Assembly (NCBI GenBank): GCA_947629215.1
Contig: CANRCU010000109.1
Location: 1-7,521 of the forward strand
DNA from: an uncultured Clostridia bacterium
Lineage (GTDB): Bacteria; Bacillota; Clostridia; Lachnospirales; CAG-274
Direction of reading: 5' to 3'
Length of the DNA stretch: 7,521 bases
Positions within the stretch are counted from its first letter, which is position 1. Each line of letters begins with the position of its first letter. This document shows positions 1 to 6,206 of the stretch, piece by piece. Position numbers and translations under genes: made by a program. The notes below the pieces were generated by a model. That model worked only from the letters and a program-made list of their open reading frames with translations, was not told the DNA's origin and did no database searches.

Positions 1-1554
1 GCTCTTGTCAGCGCCGACACTATAGTTTACGGCGATGCCGACAACAACGGTGTGCTGAGTGCAAACGATTCTTCCGTTGTACTTCAGAAAGTGCTTAAAA
101 ACTCGTATACCATGCCGATAGAGCAGGAAACAGACTATATGAAATTTGTAGATGCAGACCTTGACGGTGAACTTAAAGCGGCGGATTCGGCTGCAATACT
201 TCAGAAAGTGCTGGACAACAGCTATAAAACGCCTGCCGAAAAAACAGAGAAAAAAAGCACGCTTGTGGTATATTTTTCATGTTCGGGAACGACAAAGAGC
301 AAGGCGGAATATGCGGCTGAAATACTCAATGCCGATATATACGAAATTGTGCCGAAAGAGCCTTATACAAAAGCCGACCTTGCATATTACACCGACTGCC
401 GCGCAGACAGAGAACAAAACGACCTCTCTGCCCGCCCCGAAATATCCGGAGGTGTAAAAAATATGGAAAACTATGATACAATAATTTTAGGCTACCCCAT
501 ATGGCATTCTCAAGCTCCGAGGATAATCAGCACTTTTTTGGAAAGTTACGATTTTTCGGGTAAAAATATCCTGCCGTTTTGCACCTCTCATTCAAGCGAT
601 ATAGGTACAAGCGACGAAGAGCTGCACGCGCTTGCGCCTAATGCAAAATGGTTCAAAGGCAAGAGATTTGCAGCCGATGCGACCAAAGACGATATGAAAA
701 ACTATCTTGAATCATCAAATATTTTTAAAGAAGTCGGAAAATTTGACTTTGAAACACGCACGGTCCTGCTAAACAGCGGTTACGAAATGCCCATAGTCGG
801 GCTTGGCACATACAGTTTGAGCGACGAGGAGTGCTATAACTCGGTCAAAGCGCTGCTTGAACACGGCGGACGCCTTATAGATACCGCCTATATGTACGGT
901 AACGAAGCGGCTGTCGGCCGCGCTGTGCGTGATTCGGGCATACCGCGCGAAGATATTTTTGTTATAACAAAAATTTATCCCGGAGAGCAGTTTTCAAACC
1001 CCGAAAAAGCTATACAAGACGCTCTTGACAAACTTGACATAGGTTATATAGATATGATGCTGCTGCACCACCCCGGAGAAAACGATGTAAAAGCATATAA
1101 GGCAATGGAAAAGGCTGTTTCGGAGGGAAAAATACACTCGCTCGGTCTTTCAAACTGGTATGTGGAGGAATTGCAGAGTTTTCTTCCGCAAATAGATATT
1201 ATGCCTGCCCTTGTGCAAAACGAAATACACCCGTTTTATCAGGAAAGCGATGTAATACCTTTCATACAGGAAAAAGGCATTGTTGTGCAGGGTTGGTATC
1301 CGTTCGGCGGCAGAGGCTATACCTCCGAGCTGCTCGGAAACGAAACAATAACAAAGATAGCCAAAGCGCATAATGTTTCTTCCGCACAGGTCATTCTGCG
1401 CTGGGATCTGCAAAGGGGCGTCATTGTTATACCCGGTTCGTCAAACCCCGAACATATAGCCGAAAATTTAGATATATTCGATTTTGAGCTGACAGACGAA
1501 GAAATGTCCGAAATATCGGCTCTTGACAAAAACGAAAAACACGATTGGTATTAA
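1..1554 (+). CDS. Dockerin - flavodoxin-like - aldo/keto reductase fusion protein (5' partial)
   Basis: The frame is open from base 1, so the start lies outside the window; the GTG at 52 is an internal Val codon within the first dockerin loop. Of 517 visible residues, about 10-75 form a type I dockerin with two calcium loops (D12/D14/N16/D23 and D51/D53/D55/D62), each followed by a matching helix containing LQKVL. Residues 87-242 are a flavodoxin-like domain: a beta strand, then the FMN phosphate-loop motif SCSGTTKS, and later the GYPIWHS segment. Residues 254-517 are an aldo/keto reductase, a NAD(P)H-dependent carbonyl reductase TIM barrel; the usual tetrad is visible as D294, Y299, K324 and H356 (DTAYMYGNE, ITKIYP, LLHHP). 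The cofactor motif reads IPGSSNPEHI, with Gly where IPKS is common. Dockerins normally plug exported enzymes into cohesin scaffoldins, so export is inferred, but the N-terminus is not visible. The domain calls are firm; the substrate is unknown. Confidence 0.9.
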   Translation, partial: ALVSADTIVYGDADNNGVLSANDSSVVLQKVLKNSYTMPIEQETDYMKFVDADLDGELKAADSAAILQKVLDNSYKTPAEKTEKKSTLVVYFSCSGTTKSKAEYAAEILNADIYEIVPKEPYTKADLAYYTDCRADREQNDLSARPEISGGVKNMENYDTIILGYPIWHSQAPRIISTFLESYDFSGKNILPFCTSHSSDIGTSDEELHALAPNAKWFKGKRFAADATKDDMKNYLESSNIFKEVGKFDFETRTVLLNSGYEMPIVGLGTYSLSDEECYNSVKALLEHGGRLIDTAYMYGNEAAVGRAVRDSGIPREDIFVITKIYPGEQFSNPEKAIQDALDKLDIGYIDMMLLHHPGENDVKAYKAMEKAVSEGKIHSLGLSNWYVEELQSFLPQIDIMPALVQNEIHPFYQESDVIPFIQEKGIVVQGWYPFGGRGYTSELLGNETITKIAKAHNVSSAQVILRWDLQRGVIVIPGSSNPEHIAENLDIFDFELTDEEMSEISALDKNEKHDWY

Positions 1555-1559
1555 AAACA

Positions 1560-1600
1560 GACTGCCGCAAATGATGATACATTTGCGGCAGTCATTATTT
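1560..1600. terminator. Bidirectional intrinsic terminator between convergent genes
   Basis: A perfect 14-bp inverted repeat (GACTGCCGCAAATG, 1560-1573, and CATTTGCGGCAGTC, 1580-1593) closes a six-base loop. On the plus strand it is followed by ATTATTTTTCTC. On the minus strand it is followed by TGTTTTTAA. It lies 5 bp after the TAA of the reductase fusion and 10 bp beyond the TGA of the CmpB-type gene, so it probably ends both transcripts. Confidence 0.9.
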
Positions 1601-1603
1601 TTC

Positions 1604-2617
1604 TCAGTCTTTTATATGTTTTTTTATCTGTTCTTTCAGCTGTTCAAGCGCCTTTTTATGGCTCTCCACGGCAGCGATGTTATTTCTTTCCAATATAAGT
1701 CTTATTCTGTCAAAATTTGATGAATAGTCTATACTTCGCATATGTATACGCATACGCTGTTTATGTTCCTCAAGATATTCTTTAAGGCGGTTGCTTTCTT
1801 CGTTAAAAAGTTCTGTTTGCTGTCTGAACCTGTCCGCACGTTCTTCCGCCTTAGCTTTGAATTTCTCAGCTTTGACTTCGGCTTTCATCATAAGCGCCTC
1901 GACATTGCTTTCGGTATTGAATTTCATTTTTTCTATACCAAATTCGACCTTGTCTTTAATTTCGGATATATCCGCCTCAAATTGTTCCTTCTTAGCCTCA
2001 AATTCTTTGACGGCAGCCTCTATTTCCGCTTTCTTTGCGTTCAGCTCGGCAACAATTCTTGCCAACTCTTCATTATCGGCAGTAAGCGTATCCAGAATTT
2101 TTCTGAAATCCATCGCCTCACGGAATGACAAAGCAAAATCCGCCGCAAAACATATTGAAAATATATGCGCAACAAAATAAACGACCTTGCTGTTAAGCCC
2201 TGTCAGAAAATTACCAAGCGGTATCTGCACAAAATTCACCAGCAATACGGAGGCTATGCACCATACCACCGTTGCAAAAAGGCAGATATGCCCCTTATAA
2301 TTCATAAAATAACCCGTATAATCCCAATATCTGACATGAAAAAGCCATTGCATGGCAAGACCTGTGAATAACTCCAGCAGTGTTGCAGCCGCCCCGCCAA
2401 AAATGAAAACAAGCAGCCATTTATCGCTTACAGGCATGACCGCAAACAATATCAATATAGCACCCACGCCGTATATGGGCAAAAACGGACCGTGCATAAA
2501 ACCACGGTTCACTAATTTCTTTTCTTTTATCAAAAAAAATATCTCCTCATATAGCCAGCCGATAAAGCTGTATATAAAAAAGAAGATAATCCATATTTCA
2601 GTGCTGTATGAATACAT
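1604..2617 (-). CDS. CmpB-family (putative ABC-transporter type IV) membrane protein with C-terminal coiled coil
   Basis: This 337-residue protein has about five membrane helices in its first 165 residues. It carries motifs typical of the CmpB/'ABC_trans_CmpB' family common in Bacillota: FIGWLYEE in helix 1, then NRGFMHGPFLPIYGVG, and RYWDYTGYFMNYKGHICL. From about residue 170 to the end it is a charged Ala/Glu/Lys-rich helix (for example ELNAKKAEIEAAVKEFEAKK), predicted by eye as a long cytoplasmic coiled coil. The family name implies a transporter, but there is no ATPase gene nearby, no transport has been shown by anything here, and function is unknown. I chose the ATG at 2617 because GGGTGAGG sits just before it; an in-frame GTG at 2626 would add three residues but has no ribosome site. 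It lies just downstream of the secreted-protein gene's terminator and converges on the reductase fusion. Confidence 0.85.
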   Translation of the reverse strand: MYSYSTEIWIIFFFIYSFIGWLYEEIFFLIKEKKLVNRGFMHGPFLPIYGVGAILILFAVMPVSDKWLLVFIFGGAAATLLELFTGLAMQWLFHVRYWDYTGYFMNYKGHICLFATVVWCIASVLLVNFVQIPLGNFLTGLNSKVVYFVAHIFSICFAADFALSFREAMDFRKILDTLTADNEELARIVAELNAKKAEIEAAVKEFEAKKEQFEADISEIKDKVEFGIEKMKFNTESNVEALMMKAEVKAEKFKAKAEERADRFRQQTELFNEESNRLKEYLEEHKQRMRIHMRSIDYSSNFDRIRLILERNNIAAVESHKKALEQLKEQIKKHIKD

Positions 2618-2620
2618 AGA

Positions 2621-2628
2621 CCTCACCC
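2621..2628 (-). promoter_or_regulatory. Ribosome binding site deciding the start of the CmpB-type gene
   Basis: The minus strand reads GGGTGAGG followed by TCT and then ATG. The GTG inside this string could itself be an in-frame start (2626), but nothing like a Shine-Dalgarno sequence precedes it. The purine-rich string is therefore better read as the ribosome site of the ATG at 2617, although the spacing is short. Confidence 0.6.
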
Positions 2629-2635
2629 GATCTGT

Positions 2636-2669
2636 AAAAAAGAAAGGCTCCGAATAATCGAAGCCTTTC
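2636..2669 (-). terminator. Intrinsic terminator of the secreted-protein gene
   Basis: On the minus strand an 8-bp stem, GAAAGGCT/AGCCTTTC (2662-2669 with 2642-2649), is extended inside by three more pairs after one mismatch, around a four-base loop. It runs straight into six T residues (2641-2636). It lies 44 bp past the TAA of the 817-residue gene and ends only 7 bp before the ribosome site of the CmpB-type gene. Confidence 0.88.
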
Positions 2670-2674
2670 CGGTA

Positions 2675-2703
2675 TTTATTTAATTAGTGTGAGCTAAACT
2701 CAA
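2675..2703 (-). promoter_or_regulatory. Weak candidate promoter ahead of the CmpB-type gene
   Basis: The minus strand has TTGAGT (2703-2698), a 17-bp spacer, then AATAAA (2680-2675); each hexamer matches the sigma-A consensus at four of six positions. A transcript from here would still cross the terminator hairpin at 2669-2636 before reaching the gene. No better promoter is visible in the 96-bp gap. This could easily be chance in AT-rich sequence. Confidence 0.2.
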
Positions 2704-2713
2704 ACCTTTTAAA

Positions 2714-5167
2714 TTATCTCTTGTTGTAGATAGCTGTTCTTGTTTCAGCATCCCAGTCAACTGTTACACCAAGTGCCTGACCAAGAGCTCTGAAAGGTAC
2801 GAACATTCTGTTATCTACGATTTCAGCTACAACGCCGTATTCCATAGGAATTGAAGTACCGTCAACTATCATGTAGTTGCTGCCAGCCTGGAACTGAATT
2901 ATCTTCTGACCGTTACCGGCTGCGTAAAGGATAGTTGCAGTCTTGCTGTTAGCGTCCCAAGCGATCTTGCTTGTTTCATCAGCTGTTGCTACGTTAGCTG
3001 TATCAACACCGAGCGCAAGAGATACAAATCTTAAAGGAACCATTGTAGAGTTGCTGCTTGTCTGGATATAAGCTGCAACGTCCATATCTACGGACTCACC
3101 GTTAACAACGATAGTCTTTTCGCCGATAGTAACTTCTACAACACCGTCAAGAGTACCGGCTTCTGTAACGATGTCTACATAGTTGTCAAAGCTGTAACCA
3201 TCTGTTGTATCGAAGTAAGCTGCATCTTCTGTATCTTCGTTGATACCGTCAACTGCAGGGAAGTCATAAACGTCATCGATCTTATCTTTGTAGTTGTTTA
3301 TGATAGCTTCGCCGCCAACTTTAAGGTCATATGAACCATAAGGTACGGAACGTGTTGTACCAACAGTTACATTAGAGATTGTGATTGAAGAAGGCTCTGT
3401 ATAAGATGTTCTGTCAACATCAAATGTGATAGCACCACCGTTAACTTCAAAGTTATCTATTTCAAGTTCGCCGTCGATAGCATATTCAACATCGCTGTCG
3501 TTGAAACCTAATTCGCCGTTACCGAACTTCTTGTTATCAAAGCTAATCTCTACAGATTCGTCATCAAGAAGGATACCGTCCTGAGCCTCTGTGATAGTAA
3601 TATCAGCAGCATCAAAGATCTGATAACCCATGTTTACGCTTGTAGTATTTGTTTCAACAGTGATAGGTGTAATAGCCTGAGCGATCGTTACATCGTCAAG
3701 TGTATCAGCTGCAAGACCAGCACCTGCAACAGAAAGTGTTACATCACCGGAGAAGTCAGCGTCGATAGAAAGGTAAAGGTTCATTTCGAACTTAGCGCCG
3801 TCTTCGTCGTCTTCGTCTGTATCAACATAGCTGTTGTTCTTGTCAGCTTTGTTTATCTTAAGGATAGTACCGTCACCTGTGATCTCTGCCTTATCCTCAA
3901 ATTCGCCTTCCTTCATCTGCTCATACTCGTCAAACTCAACGTCAACGATCTTAACACCCTCGGGAACGGAGAATTCAAGCTTACGGCTGTCGATCCATGT
4001 GTCCTTGGAAGTTTCTTTGAATTCAACAGTTGCTGTTTCAAAGTCATCTTCGTCAAGGTCATTGTTTGCAAGCCATGTTCTACCTGCAACGATTGTAGGA
4101 ACTTCATCAAGAACTGTCATTTCAAAACCGAAGTCAACTCTTTCACCGATTTTGATAGTTTCTTTTGTGATACCTGCGCCGCTGCCGCTAACTGTTAAGC
4201 TGATGTCGCCCCAGTTTTTGTCTTCGTCTTCAGGTTCAACAACAAGACCGGAGATCTTGATAGAAGAAATCTTCTGTGTGTTTGTCCATTCAGCAGGAAT
4301 GTCGAATGTGAAGTAGCTGTCGCTATCATCAACATCGGATGCTTTGATCTTTACATCATATGCATGATCAAGGTTCTGACCTGCAGAAATAGTTATAGGA
4401 TTCTTTGTTACATCAGCGATTGTGAAACCACCGTTAAGTCTAACCTTAACTGTACCCTGCTCAAATGTGCCTTTAACAGACTCTTTGATCGTGATGTCAT
4501 CTATTTCGATTGTATCTGTACCCTTCTTAACTTCACCAACGGTTGTTGTTGTGCTGCCGTTTTCGGAAGCTGTCTTAGCGATTCTAAGACCGTCTACAGA
4601 TGTGATAGAAGATTCGTTGTTGTCGATATCGATCGTTACATAATCTTCTTCGTCGCTTGTAACCTCAGCCTTGATAGGAATAAGGTAGAAAGGCTTACCG
4701 GTAGAAACTACACCACTGTTGTCAGCTGCGCTGCTGGTAAGAGGAGCAAGCTTAACTTCAATGCTGTGCTTATCGATGTATTCGATAGCGTAAGGGATCT
4801 CATCTGTGTTAACGCCCATTGCTTTAGTAAGAGCATCTGTTACAGCTCTGTTATAAGCGCTGCTGCTGTCACTTGTACCTACGCTTCTAGCGATATCCGA
4901 GATAACCTCGTCATAAGTTCTACTACCCGATGTGTAAGGTATTACAGAATCATTTTCATCAAACTCAGCGTTGTTGATGTCAATGACGATCGAGCTGCCC
5001 GATGCAACTGCACTCTTAGGCTCGATTTTAAGATAAGCTGTAAATACTTCATCTTCCTTAGCTGTAATAAGAGAATCAACAGAGTTTGTTGAATAAGCCA
5101 TTACATTTAAAGGAAGCATAGCAGTTGTCATAACTGCTGCTAACATAATAGCAATTTTTCTTTTCAT
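2714..5167 (-). CDS. Secreted acidic multidomain protein with C-terminal copper amine oxidase N-like repeats
   Basis: This is an 817-residue exported protein. Residues 1-24 are a classic signal peptide: MKRK, a hydrophobic core, and a VMA cleavage site. The middle (about 30-670) is a series of acidic, Thr/Ser/Asp-rich beta modules that look like divergent copies of one Ig-like fold, with recurring strands such as ITIKES, ITITEA and ISLTVSGSGAG/VTLSVAGAGLA. Residues 677-817 hold two copper amine oxidase N-terminal-type repeats, with hallmark MVPLRFVSLALG (709-720) and FVPFRALGQALG (789-800). Despite the name, this domain is a common surface or wall-associated module in clostridia and does not imply oxidase activity; no catalytic domain is present. 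I see no cysteine, no LPXTG motif and no S-layer homology domain. The start is supported by AGGAGG seven bases upstream. Codons favour GCT/GCA, GGT, AGA and CTT, unlike the neighbours, suggesting high expression. A structural surface role is inferred. Confidence 0.88.
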   Translation of the reverse strand: MKRKIAIMLAAVMTTAMLPLNVMAYSTNSVDSLITAKEDEVFTAYLKIEPKSAVASGSSIVIDINNAEFDENDSVIPYTSGSRTYDEVISDIARSVGTSDSSSAYNRAVTDALTKAMGVNTDEIPYAIEYIDKHSIEVKLAPLTSSAADNSGVVSTGKPFYLIPIKAEVTSDEEDYVTIDIDNNESSITSVDGLRIAKTASENGSTTTTVGEVKKGTDTIEIDDITIKESVKGTFEQGTVKVRLNGGFTIADVTKNPITISAGQNLDHAYDVKIKASDVDDSDSYFTFDIPAEWTNTQKISSIKISGLVVEPEDEDKNWGDISLTVSGSGAGITKETIKIGERVDFGFEMTVLDEVPTIVAGRTWLANNDLDEDDFETATVEFKETSKDTWIDSRKLEFSVPEGVKIVDVEFDEYEQMKEGEFEDKAEITGDGTILKINKADKNNSYVDTDEDDEDGAKFEMNLYLSIDADFSGDVTLSVAGAGLAADTLDDVTIAQAITPITVETNTTSVNMGYQIFDAADITITEAQDGILLDDESVEISFDNKKFGNGELGFNDSDVEYAIDGELEIDNFEVNGGAITFDVDRTSYTEPSSITISNVTVGTTRSVPYGSYDLKVGGEAIINNYKDKIDDVYDFPAVDGINEDTEDAAYFDTTDGYSFDNYVDIVTEAGTLDGVVEVTIGEKTIVVNGESVDMDVAAYIQTSSNSTMVPLRFVSLALGVDTANVATADETSKIAWDANSKTATILYAAGNGQKIIQFQAGSNYMIVDGTSIPMEYGVVAEIVDNRMFVPFRALGQALGVTVDWDAETRTAIYNKR

Positions 5168-5202
5168 TTCATGTCCTCCTTAAAAATTTGAAAAAGTTGT
5201 GC

Positions 5203-5226
5203 AGAGGTTTTATATTTCTTACCTCT
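5203..5226 (-). other. Small hairpin in the 5' leader of the secreted-protein mRNA
   Basis: The minus strand carries AGAGGT (5226-5221) and ACCTCT (5208-5203) around a 12-base A/T-rich loop. With a start near 5231 predicted from the promoter, this 6-bp stem would sit close to the 5' end of the mRNA, about 35 nt before the first codon. 5' end hairpins can slow mRNA decay, but the stem is short and may be chance. Confidence 0.3.
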
Positions 5227-5237
5227 CATCGTTTACC

Positions 5238-5266
5238 ATTATAGCACCACAAAATCCTTCAGTCAA
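5238..5266 (-). promoter_or_regulatory. Near-consensus sigma-A promoter of the secreted-protein gene
   Basis: On the minus strand the -35 box is TTGACT (5266-5261, five of six consensus bases). The spacer is exactly 17 bp, and the -10 box is a perfect TATAAT (5243-5238) preceded by TGC, giving an extended -10. Transcription should start near 5231, leaving a leader of about 64 nt. Confidence 0.85.
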
Positions 5267-5280
5267 CAGACTTTTTAAAA

Positions 5281-5309
5281 TGTAACATTATTGTAACATT
5301 TGTAATATT
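5281..5309 (-). repeat. Promoter-proximal triplet of TGTAAYATT direct repeats
   Basis: Three copies lie head to tail: TGTAACATT at 5281-5289 and 5292-5300, and TGTAATATT at 5301-5309. In gene orientation they read AATRTTACA, spaced 9 and 11 bp apart. They end 15 bp upstream of the -35 box, around -50 to -78 from the predicted start, which is a usual position for an activator. Tandem TTACA half-sites at about one helical turn recall OmpR/PhoB-type response-regulator boxes, but the regulator is unknown. Confidence 0.55.
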
Positions 5310-5354
5310 AAATCAATCTAAGTCCATATCTGTTCTTTTGTTTTGCTTGAATTC

Positions 5355-5383
5355 AATATAACACTTTTTTTTACGCAATGCAA
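5355..5383 (-). promoter_or_regulatory. Second, weaker promoter candidate upstream of the secreted-protein gene
   Basis: The minus strand shows TTGCAT (5383-5378), a 17-bp spacer, and TATATT (5360-5355) preceded by TGT, an extended -10. The -10 matches five of six consensus bases but the -35 only three. It could be an additional start about 117 bp upstream of the main one, or simply AT-rich background. Confidence 0.3.
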
Positions 5384-5409
5384 GACCTTTTTGTTGTTTG
5401 TTAGACAGC

Positions 5410-5504
5410 TGTAATATTTCTGATATTTATGTAATAATTGTGAGTTATTACTGAAACGCGGCTAAAATCCAACGGCGTTTTGTGTAATAATGTAACATTT
5501 CTGA
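5410..5504 (-). repeat. Distal TGTAAYAWT repeats, including a 14-bp near-identical pair
   Basis: TGTAATATTTCTGA (5410-5423) and TGTAACATTTCTGA (5491-5504) match at 13 of 14 bases. Between them lie TGTAATAAT at 5430-5438 and 5483-5491, the latter sharing a base with the copy at 5491. Together with the triplet at 5281-5309 this makes seven copies in about 225 bp, all in the same orientation. Confidence 0.5.
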
Positions 5505-5616
5505 AACAGTCCGTCACGGCTTTAGGTACTTATCCATACCAGACCCGTATGTTTTGTTTCCTTATTTTTCTTATTTTTCTAATTTTTTGATGTGAATTTT
5601 GTCCGGAAAAGGTCTT

Positions 5617-6171
5617 TTATGTTTGTTTGCGGTACTTTTCGGGCTCTGTTTCGTAAAGATTTCTGCCCTCGCAGTCTATTATAACAATACCGGGGAAGTT
5701 TTCGACCTTCAATTCGTATATAGCCTCCGAACCAAGGTCCTCATAATCGACAAGCCGGCATTCTTTTACGCATTCGCTTATAAGAGCGCCCGCGCCGCCG
5801 ACAGCCCCGATATAAACGGCGGTGTTTTTCTTCATCGACTCTATAACCTCCCGGCTCCTTGCGCCCTTGCCTATCATACAGGTCAGCCCGAGTTCCATGG
5901 TCTTTGGAGAATATGCATCCATACGATAGCTTGTTGTCGGACCGACAGAGCCTATCGGCTCACCGGGCTTTGCAGGTGCGGGACCCGCAAAATAAACAGC
6001 CGCATCTTTTAGAGCTATCGGCAAGGCAATACCTTTTTCATAGTTTTCGAGCATTCTTTTGTGCGCTGCGTCCCTTGCGGTGTAAATAATACCGCTTATC
6101 TCAACGCTGTCGCCCGCTTTCAGCTCCCTTACTTTTTCTTTTGTTATGGGTGTTGTTATTTTCTTTTTCAT
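5617..6171 (-). CDS. Class I (Fe-S) fumarase / tartrate dehydratase beta subunit
   Basis: This 184-residue protein is full length for the beta subunit (FumA C-terminal/TtdB family) of two-subunit [4Fe-4S] hydro-lyases, which reversibly hydrate fumarate to malate or act on tartrate. Visible family motifs are TARDAAH (31-37), GPAPA (63-67), GPTTSYRMD (77-85, containing the conserved active-site Thr and Arg), GKG (101-103) and YIGAVGGAGAL (120-130). The cluster-binding cysteines belong to the alpha subunit, so this protein alone should be inactive. The start at 6171 has GGAGG eight bases upstream. It follows the membrane-protein gene by 35 bp with no terminator between, so they may share a transcript. 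No alpha-subunit gene lies in the window. Fumarase is more likely than tartrate dehydratase for an anaerobe of this type, but sequence by eye cannot separate them. Confidence 0.92.
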   Translation of the reverse strand: MKKKITTPITKEKVRELKAGDSVEISGIIYTARDAAHKRMLENYEKGIALPIALKDAAVYFAGPAPAKPGEPIGSVGPTTSYRMDAYSPKTMELGLTCMIGKGARSREVIESMKKNTAVYIGAVGGAGALISECVKECRLVDYEDLGSEAIYELKVENFPGIVIIDCEGRNLYETEPEKYRKQT

Positions 6172-6206
6172 CAGAACCGCCTCCGCTTGTTATTGATTTT
6201 CAGCCG

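Larger units (their letters stand above)
5168..5616. other. 449-bp AT-rich intergenic leader without a gene
   Basis: No open frame with a ribosome site is credible here. Reading on the minus strand, it holds A-rich sequence with a 9-bp tandem repeat just after the fumarase stop (TTATTTTTC twice on plus, 5562-5579), a weak 6-bp hairpin (5454-5459 with 5475-5480), seven TGTAAYAWT motifs, two promoter candidates, and the mRNA leader with AGGAGG at 5180-5175. I found no convincing terminator for the fumarase gene. Confidence 0.7.

Noticed and set aside
52..54. GTG at 52 as the start of the reductase fusion
   Set aside because: The frame continues upstream to base 1 and encodes the first half of the first dockerin calcium loop (GDADNNG), so the GTG is internal.
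1742..2180. Two overlapping plus-strand frames of about 128 codons
   Set aside because: They are shadows of the coiled-coil part of the CmpB-type gene; the Ser/Ala- or Phe-rich products simply reflect the complement of Glu/Lys/Ala codons.
2714..3140. Reading the C-terminal 'copper amine oxidase' match as an oxidase
   Set aside because: Only the N-terminal-type repeat is present. No topaquinone consensus or catalytic domain exists in the 817 residues, and this module occurs widely in non-enzymatic surface proteins.
4364..5092. 242-codon open frame on the plus strand opposite the secreted-protein gene
   Set aside because: It is antisense to the signal-peptide end and first modules of a convincing gene. 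Its product is Cys/Ser/Val-rich with no recognisable domain and no ribosome site. Other plus-strand frames here (for example 3834-4316) are rejected for the same reason.
5281..5309. CRISPR-like array
   Set aside because: Repeats are 9 bp and separated by 0-2 bp or at irregular distances, with no spacers of uniform length and no cas gene.
5454..5480. Hairpin AAACGC/GCGTTT as a terminator for the fumarase transcript
   Set aside because: The stem is only 6 bp around a 15-base loop and has no T-run on the minus strand after it.
5168..5616. Riboswitch or small RNA in the long leader
   Set aside because: The predicted mRNA leader is only about 64 nt with one short stem. No conserved riboswitch core or T-box-like element is recognisable, and the rest lies upstream of the promoter.
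5599..6012. 137-codon open frame on the plus strand
   Set aside because: It lies opposite the fumarase beta gene, whose conserved motifs are unmistakable. The antisense product has no family resemblance.
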